From an uncultured Bacteroides sp. (GTDB lineage: Bacteria; Bacteroidota; Bacteroidia; Bacteroidales; Bacteroidaceae), in assembly GCA_948847595.1 (NCBI GenBank), contig CAQOGY010000002.1, positions 124,001-188,000 on the forward strand: a stretch of DNA of 64,000 nucleotides. The letters run 5' to 3'. Position numbers and translations under genes: made by a program. This document shows, one piece after another, positions 52,093-62,438 of this stretch (position 1 is the first letter of the stretch; each line of letters opens with the position of its first letter). The notes under the pieces were generated by a model. The model was not told the DNA's origin and did no database searches. It worked only from the letters and a program-made list of their open reading frames with translations.

Positions 52093-55000
52093 ATGAAATT
52101 AGATAAATTCATTAACCGTCCGGTACTATCAACAGTTATTTCCATTTTGATAGTTATCCTAGGTGCTATCGGATTGGCAACACTGCCTATCACACAGTAT
52201 CCGGACATTGCGCCTCCTACCGTATCGGTAAGAGCCACATATACGGGTGCCAGTGCATCGACCGTATTGAACTCTGTAATTGCCCCTCTGGAAGAGCAGA
52301 TCAACGGTGTAGAAAACATGATGTACATGACTTCCAACGCATCCAATACCGGTTCCGGTGATATCTCGATCTACTTCAAACAAGGAACTGATCCGGATAT
52401 GGCTGCCGTTAACGTACAGAACCGTGTTTCCATGGCACAAGGTTTGCTACCTGCCGAAGTTACCAGAATTGGTGTGACTACTCAGAAACGTCAGACATCC
52501 ATGCTGGTAGTATTCTCTCTTTACGATGAAACCGATACATATACAGATGCTTTCATCGAGAACTATGCAAAAATCAACCTGATTCCTCAGGTTCAACGTG
52601 TACAGGGTGTAGGTGATGCCAGTGTGATGGGTCAGGACTACTCCATGCGTATCTGGCTGAGACCGGACGTAATGGCTCAGTATAAACTGATCCCCAACGA
52701 CGTATCTACCGCTTTGGCTGAACAGAATATAGAAGCGGCTCCGGGACAATTCGGTGAACGTAGTAACCAGACTTTCCAATATACCATTCGTTACAAAGGA
52801 CGTCTGCAACAGCCGGAAGAGTTTGAGAACATTGTCATCAAGTCTCTGCCTAACGGTGAGGTACTTCGACTGAATGATATTGCGGAGATTCAGCTGGACC
52901 GTCTGGGATATAACTTTACCAACCGTGTAAACGGACACAAAGCTGTAACCTGTATCGTTTATCAGATGGCTGGTACAAATGCTACGCAAACCATCACTGA
53001 TATCCAGAAATTATTGGATGAAGCATCCACAACACTGCCTTCGGGATTGAAGATTAACGTTTCCATGAACGCCAACGACTTCTTGTTCGCTTCTATCCAC
53101 GAAGTGTTGAAGACATTGATCGAGGCATTTATTCTGGTATTTATCGTAGTATATATCTTCTTGCAGGATTTGCGTTCTACCTTGATTCCGACCATTGCTA
53201 TTCCGGTAGCCCTTATCGGTACATTCTTCGTACTGTCACTGATCGGATTCAGTTTGAACTTGCTGACCCTGTGTGCCCTTGTGCTTGCCATTGCGATTGT
53301 GGTCGATGATGCGATTGTGGTTGTCGAGGGTGTACATGCCAAGCTCGATCAGGGATATACATCCGCCCGTCTGGCATCTATCGATGCGATGAACGAATTG
53401 GGTGGTGCCATCGTATCTATCACACTGGTCATGATGTCCGTGTTTATTCCGGTAAGTTTCATGGGTGGTACGGCAGGTACGTTCTATCGCCAATTCGGTT
53501 TGACAATGGCTATCGCTATCGGTCTGTCCGCATTGAACGCCTTGACACTGAGTCCGGCATTGTGTGCCGTTCTTCTGAAACCGCATACTGATCATGGAGA
53601 TAAGAAACAAACACTTGTTTCTCGCTTCCACACTTCTTTCAATGCCGCTTATGACTCTATATTAAAGAGGTATAAGAAACGCGTACTCTTCTTTATCCAG
53701 AAAAAGTGGTTGTCAATGGGACTGGTGGTTCTCTCTATCGTATTGCTGATCTTCTTTATGAACACTACTCCGACAGGTATGGTCCCTAATGAAGATACCG
53801 GTACGCTGATGGGAGCTGTAACGCTACCTCCGGGTACATCACAAGACCGCTCGGAACAAATACTGGCACGTGTAGACAGTCTGATTGCTGCGGACCCTGC
53901 CGTAGCTTCACGTACATTGATCTCCGGTTTCAGTTTCATTGGTGGTCAGGGACCGTCTTACGGTTCTTTCATTATCAAACTGAAAGACTGGGATGAACGC
54001 TCCATGATTCAGAACTCAGACGTTATCGTCGGTTCTTTATACATGCGTGCGCAGAAGATTATCAAGGAAGCACAGGTATTGTTCTTCGCTCCTCCTATGA
54101 TCCCCGGTTACTCGGCATCTACGGATATCGAGGTGAACATGCAGGACAAGACAGGTGGTGACCTGAACAAATTCTTTGATGTAGCCAACAACTACACCGC
54201 AGCATTGGAGGCACGTCCGGAAATTAACTCTGCAAAAACGACCTTCAACCCGAACTTCCCGCAATATATGATTGATATTGATGCGGCAGCTTGTAAGAAG
54301 GCAGGTATCAGCCCAAGCGATATTCTTAGCACGATGCAGGGATATTACGGAGGTTTGTACGCATCCAACTTCAACCGTTTCGGTAAGATGTACCGTGTAA
54401 TGATCCAGTCGGACCCGTTATCACGCAAGAATCTGGAATCACTGAATAATGTCAAGGTTCGTAACAACCAAGGCGAAATGGCTCCGATTTCCCAGTTCAT
54501 CTCTGTAGAGAAGGTATACGGACCTGATATTATCAGCCGTTTCAACTTGTATACTTCCATGAAGGTGATGGTAGCTCCGGCTTCCGGTTATACTTCCGGT
54601 CAGGCACTGGCTGCACTGGCAGAAGTGGCCAAAGAAAACCTTCCGGCAGGTTACACCTATGAACTAGGAGGTATGGCTCGTGAGGAAGCACAAAGTAGCG
54701 GCAGTACGACTGGTTTGATCTTTATCCTTTGTTTCGTATTCGTTTATTTGCTGTTGAGTGCTCAGTACGAAAGTTATATTCTTCCGCTGGCCGTATTGTT
54801 ATCCATTCCGTTCGGTTTGCTAGGCAGCTTCCTGTTCGTCAACGGAATGAGCGCGATCGGTAGTATATCGGCCTTGAAAATGATACTCGGTACCATGTCC
54901 AACAATATCTATATGCAGATTGCGTTGATCATGTTGATGGGTCTGTTGGCAAAGAACGCGATCCTGATTGTAGAGTTTGCCCTCGACCGTCGTAAGATGG

Positions 55001-55308
55001 GTATGAGCATCACATGGGCAGCCGTTCTGGGTGCCGGTGCCCGTCTCCGCCCGATCTTGATGACCTCATTGGCTATGGTAGTCGGTCTGCTTCCGTTGAT
55101 GTTCGCATTCGGTGTAGGTGCCCACGGTAACCGTACACTGGGTACAGCTTCTATTGGTGGTATGTTGATCGGTATGATCTGCCAGATCTTCATCGTTCCT
55201 GCTTTGTTCGTTATCTTCCAGTACCTGCAAGAGAAGGTTAAACCGATGGAATGGGAAGACATCGACAATACGGATGCCGTAACTGAGATTGAACAATACG
55301 CTAAATAA
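52093..55308 (+). CDS. RND-family efflux transporter, AcrB/HAE1 type
   Basis: 1071 residues, normal for HAE1 pumps. It starts MKLDKFINRPVLSTVISIL with the first membrane helix. The porter-domain motif SVRATYTGASASTVLNSVIAPLEEQ and the TM4 proton-relay aspartates (AIAIVVDDAIVVVEG) are present, as is a second large periplasmic domain and six C-terminal helices. It expels amphipathic compounds by proton exchange in the inner membrane. It lies 16 nt after the adaptor, and the channel gene begins at its stop codon. Confidence 0.96.
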   Translation: MKLDKFINRPVLSTVISILIVILGAIGLATLPITQYPDIAPPTVSVRATYTGASASTVLNSVIAPLEEQINGVENMMYMTSNASNTGSGDISIYFKQGTDPDMAAVNVQNRVSMAQGLLPAEVTRIGVTTQKRQTSMLVVFSLYDETDTYTDAFIENYAKINLIPQVQRVQGVGDASVMGQDYSMRIWLRPDVMAQYKLIPNDVSTALAEQNIEAAPGQFGERSNQTFQYTIRYKGRLQQPEEFENIVIKSLPNGEVLRLNDIAEIQLDRLGYNFTNRVNGHKAVTCIVYQMAGTNATQTITDIQKLLDEASTTLPSGLKINVSMNANDFLFASIHEVLKTLIEAFILVFIVVYIFLQDLRSTLIPTIAIPVALIGTFFVLSLIGFSLNLLTLCALVLAIAIVVDDAIVVVEGVHAKLDQGYTSARLASIDAMNELGGAIVSITLVMMSVFIPVSFMGGTAGTFYRQFGLTMAIAIGLSALNALTLSPALCAVLLKPHTDHGDKKQTLVSRFHTSFNAAYDSILKRYKKRVLFFIQKKWLSMGLVVLSIVLLIFFMNTTPTGMVPNEDTGTLMGAVTLPPGTSQDRSEQILARVDSLIAADPAVASRTLISGFSFIGGQGPSYGSFIIKLKDWDERSMIQNSDVIVGSLYMRAQKIIKEAQVLFFAPPMIPGYSASTDIEVNMQDKTGGDLNKFFDVANNYTAALEARPEINSAKTTFNPNFPQYMIDIDAAACKKAGISPSDILSTMQGYYGGLYASNFNRFGKMYRVMIQSDPLSRKNLESLNNVKVRNNQGEMAPISQFISVEKVYGPDIISRFNLYTSMKVMVAPASGYTSGQALAALAEVAKENLPAGYTYELGGMAREEAQSSGSTTGLIFILCFVFVYLLLSAQYESYILPLAVLLSIPFGLLGSFLFVNGMSAIGSISALKMILGTMSNNIYMQIALIMLMGLLAKNAILIVEFALDRRKMGMSITWAAVLGAGARLRPILMTSLAMVVGLLPLMFAFGVGAHGNRTLGTASIGGMLIGMICQIFIVPALFVIFQYLQEKVKPMEWEDIDNTDAVTEIEQYAK

Positions 55309-56705
55309 TGAAATTCGATATGAAGAAACAGATTCTATATATGGTGTGTGCAACTGCTCTCCTGAGCAGCTGCCACATCTATAAGTCGTATGACAGACCC
55401 GAAGATATTACCGCTTCCGGCCTGTATCGTGATCCGGCAGCGGACAATGATACATTAGCTTCGGATACCACCAACTTCGGTAACCTGCCGTGGAGAGAAG
55501 TCTTCACCGACCCACAGCTCCAGTCTCTCATCGAACAGGGACTGAAACAAAACACTGACCTCCTTTCCGCTGCATTGAACGTCAAAGCGGCAGAAGCGTC
55601 TCTGATGTCAGCCCGACTGGCTTATGCACCGTCCATCGGTTTGTCTCCACAGGGAACAATCAGCAGTTTTGACAAGAACGCAGCAACTAAAACGTACTCA
55701 TTGCCGGTTACTGCCAGTTGGCAAGTAGACCTGTTCGGGCAACTGCTGAACTCCAAACGAAATGCACAAGTCACCCTGAAACAGACAAAGGCTTATCGCC
55801 AAGCTGTACAGACACAAGTTATTGCCAACATTGCCAACATGTATTATACCTTGCTTATGCTCGACCGCCAACTGGAGATCACTCAGGCTACGGCTGAGGT
55901 ACTGAAGCGTAATGCTGAAACCGTACAGGCACTTTCGGAAAGATCGACCTACACATCTGCCGCTTTAGCACAAAGCAAAGCTGCCTATGCACAAGTAGTG
56001 GCTTCCATCCCCGACATCGAGCAGAGCATCCGCGAAACGGAAAATGCCCTGTCTACCTTCCTGGGAGAAGCTCCGCACGCGATCAAACGTGGTGTACTGG
56101 AAGCACAGGCACTTCCTGAGGAACTTTCCGCAGGGATTCCTTTGCAGTTGTTATCTAACCGTCCGGACGTAAAAGCAGCCGAAATGTCCTTGGCAAGCTG
56201 CTATTATAATACGAACTCTGCCCGTGCCGCTTTCTATCCGCAGATCACTCTCAGCGGTTCTGCCGGATGGACGAACAGTGCAGGTTCCGCCATTATCAAT
56301 CCGGGTAAGTTACTGGCTTCCGCTATCGGTTCACTGACTCAGCCATTGTTCTACCGTGGTACGAATATCGCCCGCCTAAAAGCAGCGAAAGCACAGGAAG
56401 AACAAGCTAAATTATCTTTCCAGCAAACGTTGTACAATGCCGGAAGCGAAGTCAGCAATGCGCTAAGTTTATACCAAAACACCAGTAAAAAGGCTGAATC
56501 GCGCCAAATGCAGGTAGAATCTGCCAAGAAAGCTTCGGAAGATACAAAAGAATTGTTTAACTTAGGGACGTCAACCTATCTGGAAGTATTGTCGGCACAG
56601 CAATCTTATCTGAGCGCACAGATTTCTCAGGTTTCCGACTGTTTCGACAAGATGCAGGCTGTGGTCAGCCTCTACCAGGCATTAGGCGGTGGAAGAGAAG
56701 ATTAA
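55308..56705 (+). CDS. TolC-like outer-membrane channel, NodT family lipoprotein
   Basis: 465 residues from ATG 55308, whose first base is the last base of the pump stop (TAATG coupling). ATG 55320 (MKKQILYM) is an equally good start. The lipoprotein signal ends ATALLSSC. The outer-membrane factor duplications are visible: two long helical hairpins with NLPWREVFTDPQLQSLIEQGL in the first repeat and FFP-like ARAAFYPQITLSGSAGW in the second. It completes the tripartite pump. LpxA-like gene follows 18 nt downstream. Confidence 0.93.
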   Translation: MKFDMKKQILYMVCATALLSSCHIYKSYDRPEDITASGLYRDPAADNDTLASDTTNFGNLPWREVFTDPQLQSLIEQGLKQNTDLLSAALNVKAAEASLMSARLAYAPSIGLSPQGTISSFDKNAATKTYSLPVTASWQVDLFGQLLNSKRNAQVTLKQTKAYRQAVQTQVIANIANMYYTLLMLDRQLEITQATAEVLKRNAETVQALSERSTYTSAALAQSKAAYAQVVASIPDIEQSIRETENALSTFLGEAPHAIKRGVLEAQALPEELSAGIPLQLLSNRPDVKAAEMSLASCYYNTNSARAAFYPQITLSGSAGWTNSAGSAIINPGKLLASAIGSLTQPLFYRGTNIARLKAAKAQEEQAKLSFQQTLYNAGSEVSNALSLYQNTSKKAESRQMQVESAKKASEDTKELFNLGTSTYLEVLSAQQSYLSAQISQVSDCFDKMQAVVSLYQALGGGRED

Positions 56706-56723
56706 CTTTAAACATATACTATT

Positions 56724-57494
56724 ATGATTAGTCCGTTAGCTTACGTAGACCCCGAAGCGAAATTAGGCAAGAATGTAACTGTCTTGCCTTTCGCCTACAT
56801 CGAGAAGGATGTGGAAATCGGCGATGACTGTACCATCATGTCATACGCCAGTATCCTGAAAGGTACAAAAATGGGGAAAGGAAACAAGATACATCAGAAT
56901 GCTGTCCTGGGAGCAGAGCCGCAAGACTTTCACTATACAGGGGAAGAAAGCAGTCTGATCATCGGAGACAATAACGATATCCGTGAGAATGTAGTAATCA
57001 GCCGTGCCACTTTTGCAGGAAATGCTACCAGAATTGGAAACGGGAACTACCTGATGGATAAGGTACACCTTTGCCATGATGTGCAGATCAGCAATAATTG
57101 TGTGGTAGGAATAGGTACTACAATTGCAGGAGAATGCTCATTAGATGATTGTGTGATCCTAAGCGGCAACGTAACGTTGCACCAATATTGTCACATTGGT
57201 AGCTGGACACTTGTACAAAGCGGATGCCGCATCTCCAAAGATGTTCCTCCCTACGTAATTATGTCCGGTAATCCTGTTGCCTATCATGGAGTGAATGCAG
57301 TCGTTCTGTCACAGCATCACAATACGTCAGAAAGAATCCTTCGTCATATTGCCAATGCTTACCGGTTGATCTATCAAGGTAATTTCAGTGTTCAGGATGC
57401 TGTCCAGAAGATTATCGATCAGGTTCCGATGAGTGAAGAAATCGAGAATATCGTGAATTTCGTAAAAGGTTCGGAACGTGGGATTGTGAAATAG
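56724..57494 (+). CDS. LpxA-like UDP-GlcNAc acyltransferase paralogue
   Basis: 256 residues. A left-handed beta-helix of hexapeptide repeats (residues 5-190) is followed by a helical C-terminal domain, as in LpxA. Conserved LpxA blocks include VLGAEPQDFHY, GDNNDIRENVVISRAT and VHLCHDVQI (catalytic His). LpxA transfers a 3-hydroxyacyl chain from ACP to UDP-GlcNAc in the first step of lipid A synthesis. From general knowledge, Bacteroides also carry a main lpxA near lpxC/fabZ, so this copy in an efflux operon is probably a second enzyme. Assignment to the family is firm; the exact acyl substrate is not. Confidence 0.85.
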   Translation: MISPLAYVDPEAKLGKNVTVLPFAYIEKDVEIGDDCTIMSYASILKGTKMGKGNKIHQNAVLGAEPQDFHYTGEESSLIIGDNNDIRENVVISRATFAGNATRIGNGNYLMDKVHLCHDVQISNNCVVGIGTTIAGECSLDDCVILSGNVTLHQYCHIGSWTLVQSGCRISKDVPPYVIMSGNPVAYHGVNAVVLSQHHNTSERILRHIANAYRLIYQGNFSVQDAVQKIIDQVPMSEEIENIVNFVKGSERGIVK

Positions 57495-57517
57495 ACAAAA
57501 TACACTTTTCATAGAGA

Positions 57518-57550
57518 AAGGGTGATGTCCGTAAAAAGACATCACCCTTC
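57518..57550. terminator. Bidirectional terminator between the efflux operon and the CBM9-like gene
   Basis: AAGGGTGATGTC (57518-57529) and GACATCACCCTT (57538-57549) form a perfect 12-bp stem with an 8-nt loop. T-rich DNA follows on the right and A-rich DNA precedes on the left. Confidence 0.88.
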
Positions 57551-57554
57551 TTAT

Positions 57555-58196
57555 TTATTCAAACTCCAGCGTACCGAAAAAGTCGGGACGATGGAAGTCC
57601 GGTTTCTCAATCTTTATCGGATTCCATGACAGGAAGTGAGGGGTTTGCAGTTCATCCCCGCATTTATAGAAATTCGCTTTAATTTCCTTTCCATCCAGTG
57701 ACTGTATCTGATGCTTGAAGAATGCAGCATAAGGAATAATCAAGGCTACTTCCCAAGTCGTATCGTCCACACGTTCTTCGAAGGGTTCATTGCCCAGACT
57801 GGACCAACGCTGCACGAGAGCCGTCACTTCTTTCGGAGCGTGTTCCCGACCGTTACGGGCTGGTCCGGCACCGATCAGAATCGTTCCGATGCAGTTACAT
57901 TCTATATTATAATAGATTCCGTCACTGGCCGGAACAGAGAAAAACTCCACACAGGAATCAGTCCATACAGATCCATTGTCTTCTCCATACTTGGCACGTA
58001 CACTTTCTTCTCTGACTTTGAAGTGCAACAGAATAGAATCTTTGGTATGCGCAATCCGGAAACTTACTTTTGGCTTGTAAGGATATTCAGCCCAGTTGAC
58101 ACACTGAACCGGCTGGAAATCTATCTTTTCCTCATCAAATAATTTAGGAAGCGAACAAGCCTCTACATTAGCAGAACTAATTTTCTTTACTTTCAT
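57555..58196 (-). CDS. Carbohydrate-binding family 9-like protein
   Basis: About 213 residues from ATG 58196. The longer frame to 58220 would start inside the promoter box at 58218-58225. The fold resembles the CBM9/DOMON-like beta-sandwich: VSFRIAHTKDSILLHFKVRE, VWTDSCVEFFSVPASDG, and PHFLSWNPIKIEKPDFHRPDFFGTLEF, a motif typical of these stand-alone proteins. There is no signal peptide, so it would be cytoplasmic unless exported another way. Its ligand is unknown. It is divergent from the hybrid sensor gene. Confidence 0.78.
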   Translation of the reverse strand: MKVKKISSANVEACSLPKLFDEEKIDFQPVQCVNWAEYPYKPKVSFRIAHTKDSILLHFKVREESVRAKYGEDNGSVWTDSCVEFFSVPASDGIYYNIECNCIGTILIGAGPARNGREHAPKEVTALVQRWSSLGNEPFEERVDDTTWEVALIIPYAAFFKHQIQSLDGKEIKANFYKCGDELQTPHFLSWNPIKIEKPDFHRPDFFGTLEFE

Positions 58197-58217
58197 ATAT
58201 CTTTCGTTTGGAGGATA

Positions 58218-58225
58218 CAAATATA
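58218..58225 (-). promoter_or_regulatory. -7 box of the CBM9-like gene
   Basis: TATATTTG on the minus strand matches TAnnTTTG, 21 nt before ATG 58196. Confidence 0.6.
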
Positions 58226-58269
58226 GTTACTTTCTCCTAATAAGGTTCCCGAAAATCAAATAAAAACAA

Positions 58270-58277
58270 TATATTTG
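58270..58277 (+). promoter_or_regulatory. -7 box of the hybrid two-component system gene
   Basis: TATATTTG matches TAnnTTTG, 30 nt before GTG 58308. It is divergent from the CBM9-like gene box. Confidence 0.6.
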
Positions 58278-58307
58278 CCATTAGTAATACCCTAAACAAC
58301 CGAATTA

Positions 58308-61300
58308 GTGAGAAAAACAATCCTTTTATTTCTGCTATTTTTAAGCGTAACTGCTGTCCGTACGTTAGGACAAAATATTACTTTCAGCCATTTGACCACA
58401 GATGACGGACTTTCCCAGTTTTCCGTCAACAGCCTGTACATTGACGAACGGGGCATTATATGGATAGGTACGCGCGAAGGGCTGAACCGTTATAACGGTA
58501 ACGATATCAAAAGTTTCAAGCTCAAGAAGAATGATCCGAACAGTCTGTTCAGCAATACCATACTCCGTATCACAGGTAATAAGAACGGGAAGGTTTACCT
58601 GCTTTGCACCGACGGTGTAGCCGAATTTGACATGACCACTCAACGATTCAAAACCTTACTGCAAGGCAATGTGGACGCTATCTACTACAACGAAAAACTA
58701 TATATCGGAAAAAGAGAAGAAGTATTCGTTTTCAACGAGAACACGAACAACTTCGACCTTTACTACCACCTTGCCGGGAAAGACATTAACCTATCCTGCC
58801 TCCATCTGGACGAGAAGAAAAACCTGTGGATGGGAACCACCAGCAATGGTGTTTACTGCCTGTCGGATGACAAACAACTCTCTCAGCCCATCACGAAAGG
58901 AAACATAGCCAGCATCTACGAAGACTCATCCAAAGAACTGTGGATTGGCAGCTGGGAGGAAGGGCTCTACCGTATCCGCACAAACGGCACTATCGATAAC
59001 TTCCGCCACGACCCGAAGAATCCGAACAGTATATGTTCCGATTTTGTCAGAAGCTGCTGTGAAGATAATCTGGGAAATCTATGGATCGGAACTTTCCACG
59101 GCTTGAACCGCTACGACAAAAGCACAGGACAGTTCCAACTTTATACCGCCAATGACAACAAACCCGACGGACTCACCCACTCTTCCATCTGGTGTATCGT
59201 GAAAGACGAACAGGGAACCCTATGGCTGGGAACTTACTTTGGCGGCGTCAACTACTTCAATCCGGAATATGAAATCTATACCCGCTATAAAGTGGGAGAC
59301 ACGGAGAAAGAAGGATTAAGCAGTCCCATCGTCGGCAGAATGACGGAAGACAAAGACGGTAACTTATGGATCTGCACCGAAGGCGGTGGCGTGAACGTCT
59401 ACAACCGGAAAAACAATACTTATCGCTGGTACCGCCACGAAGAAGGCAAGAACAGTATCTCGCACAACAACGTCAAGGCAATCTATTACGACCGGACAGA
59501 GGAGATTATGTGGATCGGCACACACTTGGGAGGACTGAACAAACTCGACCTGCGCACCAACCGCTTTACCGTTTACCGGATGAAAGCGGGCGACCCGACC
59601 ACACTGCCCTCGGACATTGTACGCGACATCGTGCCCTACGGAGACAAACTGATCATCGCCACACAAAACGGAGTCTGCCTTTTCAACCCGGCAACGGGCA
59701 CCTGCGAACATCTTTTCAAGGATACCAAAGAAGGCAGAAATATCGGTATGGTGGCCAGCCTCTACATCGACAAGGACAGAACGCTATGGGTTTCCGCTAC
59801 CGGAGAGGGCGTATATTCTTACCGCTTCGACACCGGCAAGCTCACCCACTATGCACACAATCCCTCCATTCCGAACACTCTCAGCAACAACAATGTCAAC
59901 AACATCATGCAGGACAGCAACGGTAACCTGTGGTTCTCCACTTCCGGAAGCGGGCTCGACCGTTACCGCAAGGAGAGCAACGACTTCGAAAACTTCGACA
60001 TGCAGAAAGACGGACTATCCAGCGACTGTATCTACGAAGTATTCGAGTCGTCCATACAAAAGGGAGACTTGCTGCTGATTACCAATCAGGGATTCTCCCA
60101 GTTTGACTATCCGCAAAAGAAGTTTTACAACTACGGTACAGAGAACGGATTCCCGCTGACTGCCGTCAACGAAAACGCATTGTTCGTAACGCATGACGGA
60201 GAAGTATTTCTAGGCGGCATCCAAGGCATGATTTCTTTCTGGGAAAAGAAACTGCACTTTACGCCCAAGTCCTACAGCATCATCCTTTCCCGCCTGCTGG
60301 TCAACGGAAAGGAGATCACTGCCGGAGACGACACCGGCATCTTGGAACAGTCCATCGCCTATACACCGGAAATCAGCCTGAAAGCCGACCAATCCATGTT
60401 CAGCATAGAATACGCCACTTCCAACTTCATCCCTGCCAACAGGAATGAAATCGTCTACCGCCTCGAAGGTTTCTCCGACGAATGGAATCACACCGACCGC
60501 AAACAGACGCTTATCACTTATACCAACCTGAATCCGGGCAAATATACGCTCGTCATCAAGTCGGACGGAGACGGTATCGAAGAAGCCCGACTACTGATCC
60601 GTGTATTACCGCCTTGGTATGAGACATGGTGGGCTTATCTGATTTACACCATTTGTACCGTCAGTCTGTTATGGTATCTCATTCAGAACTACAATTCCCG
60701 CATCAAACTGCGTGAGTCACTGAAATATGAAAAGAAGCACATCGAAGACCTCGAAGCATTAAACCAATCCAAGCTGCGCTTCTTTACCAACATCTCCCAC
60801 GAATTCCGCACTCCGCTGACGTTGATCGTGGGACAGGTAGAAACGCTGTTGCAAGTACAGACATTCACACCTAATATTTATCACAAGATATTGGGAATTT
60901 ACAAAAACAGCCTCCAACTGCGTGAATTAATTACGGAACTGCTCGACTTCCGCAAGCAGGAACAAGGGCACATGAAAATCAAAGTCAGCCGACATAATCT
61001 GGTGAACTTCCTGTACGAGAATTATCTGTTATTCCTTGAATACGCCAGCAGCAAGCAAATCAATTTCAAGTTCAACAAGCAGTCGGATGATATTGAAGTA
61101 TGGTACGACCAGAAGCAGATGCAGAAGGTAGTAAACAATCTGCTGTCCAACGCATTGAAGCATACGAAGGCGGAAGATACCATCTCCATCAACGTATCGC
61201 AGGAGGATAAATACGTCATTATCGAGATCAAAGACACGGGAACAGGCATTGCCGCCGCCGAGATCGACAAGATATTCGACCGTTTCTACCAGACCGAACG

Positions 61301-62372
61301 CCTCGATTCACTGAATACCGGAGCCGGCACGGGCATCGGACTGGCATTGACAAAAGGTATCATCGAACTTCATCACGGAACCATCCGTGTAGAGAGCGAA
61401 CCGGGCAAGGGAAGCCGTTTTATCATTACGTTGAAATCGGGCAACCAGCACTTTACTGAGGAACAAATCATACGGGACAACGCCGACACCAACATTCAGC
61501 AACAACCGGAAACAATCGTTCCAACCGTAGAAATACTGCCCGATTCCGAATGGAAGGAGGAAGACAACAAACGCATCGAAGATGCGAAAATGCTGATAGT
61601 GGAAGACAACGAATCCATCAAGCAAATGCTGGCAGGTATCTTCGAAACGTTCTATCAGGTCACCACCGCTTCCGATGGTGTAGAGGCATTGGATATCATA
61701 CAGAAAGATATGCCAAGCATCATACTGAGCGACGTTGTCATGCCACGTATGTCGGGTACGGAACTCTGCAAACAGATCAAGACGGACTTCAACACCTGTC
61801 ACATTCCGGTAGTACTACTGACGGCACGCACAGCCGTGGAACACAACATTGAAGGATTAAAAATCGGCGCGGACGATTATATCACCAAGCCGTTCAATAC
61901 CAATCTCCTGATCTCCCGTTGCAACAATCTGGTGAACTCACGGCGGTTGCTACAGGAGAAATTCAGCAAACAGCCACAGGCTTTTGCCCAGATGCTTGCC
62001 ACTAACCCGATGGATAAAGAAATGCTGGACCGTGCCATGGCCATCATCGAACAGCACTTGGATAATACGGACTTTAACGTCAACATCTTCGCCCGTGAAA
62101 TGGGGATGGCACGTACCAATCTGTTCACGAAGCTGAAAGCCGTCACCGGTCAGACACCGAACGACTTTATATTAAGTATCCGTCTCAAGAAAGGAGCCGT
62201 CATGCTGCGGAACAATCCGGAGCTGAACATTACGGAGATTTCCGACCGCATCGGTTTCTCTTCTTCCCGCTATTTCAGTAAATGCTTTAAGGAGATTTAC
62301 CACGTCAGTCCGCTTGCCTACCGCAAGGGTGAAGAAAAAGAGGAAGAAGGGAACGAAGAAACGGATCAATAA
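58308..62372 (+). CDS. Hybrid two-component system sensor kinase/response regulator (HTCS)
   Basis: 1354 residues from GTG 58308, which gives a clean signal peptide (RKTILLFLLFLSVTAVRTLG). Periplasmic sensor: about 14 propeller blades with WIGT/LWIGT repeats (30-690), then a Y_Y_Y domain (about 695-765). One membrane helix lies at about 775-797. His831 (NISHEFRTPLT) is the phosphoacceptor; the N box (NNLLSNALKHT, about 943) and the G box (DTGTGI) form the ATPase. A receiver domain with Asp1142 (LSDVVMPRMSG) and an AraC-type DNA-binding domain (about 1239-1345) follow. From memory it corresponds to BT_3334, the regulator of the chondroitin/hyaluronan utilisation genes. It senses oligosaccharides in the periplasm. 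Confidence 0.95.
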   Translation: MRKTILLFLLFLSVTAVRTLGQNITFSHLTTDDGLSQFSVNSLYIDERGIIWIGTREGLNRYNGNDIKSFKLKKNDPNSLFSNTILRITGNKNGKVYLLCTDGVAEFDMTTQRFKTLLQGNVDAIYYNEKLYIGKREEVFVFNENTNNFDLYYHLAGKDINLSCLHLDEKKNLWMGTTSNGVYCLSDDKQLSQPITKGNIASIYEDSSKELWIGSWEEGLYRIRTNGTIDNFRHDPKNPNSICSDFVRSCCEDNLGNLWIGTFHGLNRYDKSTGQFQLYTANDNKPDGLTHSSIWCIVKDEQGTLWLGTYFGGVNYFNPEYEIYTRYKVGDTEKEGLSSPIVGRMTEDKDGNLWICTEGGGVNVYNRKNNTYRWYRHEEGKNSISHNNVKAIYYDRTEEIMWIGTHLGGLNKLDLRTNRFTVYRMKAGDPTTLPSDIVRDIVPYGDKLIIATQNGVCLFNPATGTCEHLFKDTKEGRNIGMVASLYIDKDRTLWVSATGEGVYSYRFDTGKLTHYAHNPSIPNTLSNNNVNNIMQDSNGNLWFSTSGSGLDRYRKESNDFENFDMQKDGLSSDCIYEVFESSIQKGDLLLITNQGFSQFDYPQKKFYNYGTENGFPLTAVNENALFVTHDGEVFLGGIQGMISFWEKKLHFTPKSYSIILSRLLVNGKEITAGDDTGILEQSIAYTPEISLKADQSMFSIEYATSNFIPANRNEIVYRLEGFSDEWNHTDRKQTLITYTNLNPGKYTLVIKSDGDGIEEARLLIRVLPPWYETWWAYLIYTICTVSLLWYLIQNYNSRIKLRESLKYEKKHIEDLEALNQSKLRFFTNISHEFRTPLTLIVGQVETLLQVQTFTPNIYHKILGIYKNSLQLRELITELLDFRKQEQGHMKIKVSRHNLVNFLYENYLLFLEYASSKQINFKFNKQSDDIEVWYDQKQMQKVVNNLLSNALKHTKAEDTISINVSQEDKYVIIEIKDTGTGIAAAEIDKIFDRFYQTERLDSLNTGAGTGIGLALTKGIIELHHGTIRVESEPGKGSRFIITLKSGNQHFTEEQIIRDNADTNIQQQPETIVPTVEILPDSEWKEEDNKRIEDAKMLIVEDNESIKQMLAGIFETFYQVTTASDGVEALDIIQKDMPSIILSDVVMPRMSGTELCKQIKTDFNTCHIPVVLLTARTAVEHNIEGLKIGADDYITKPFNTNLLISRCNNLVNSRRLLQEKFSKQPQAFAQMLATNPMDKEMLDRAMAIIEQHLDNTDFNVNIFAREMGMARTNLFTKLKAVTGQTPNDFILSIRLKKGAVMLRNNPELNITEISDRIGFSSSRYFSKCFKEIYHVSPLAYRKGEEKEEEGNEETDQ

Positions 62373-62438
62373 CCCACAAACAGGTAAGCAAGTAGCATTT
62401 GTAACAGGAGAACCTATGCCAAAGTAGTTCCCTCCTGT

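Noticed and set aside
59366..59926. 186-codon frame inside the HTCS propeller region
   Set aside because: It is a shadow of the repeated WIGT propeller blades; no start signal and no family likeness.
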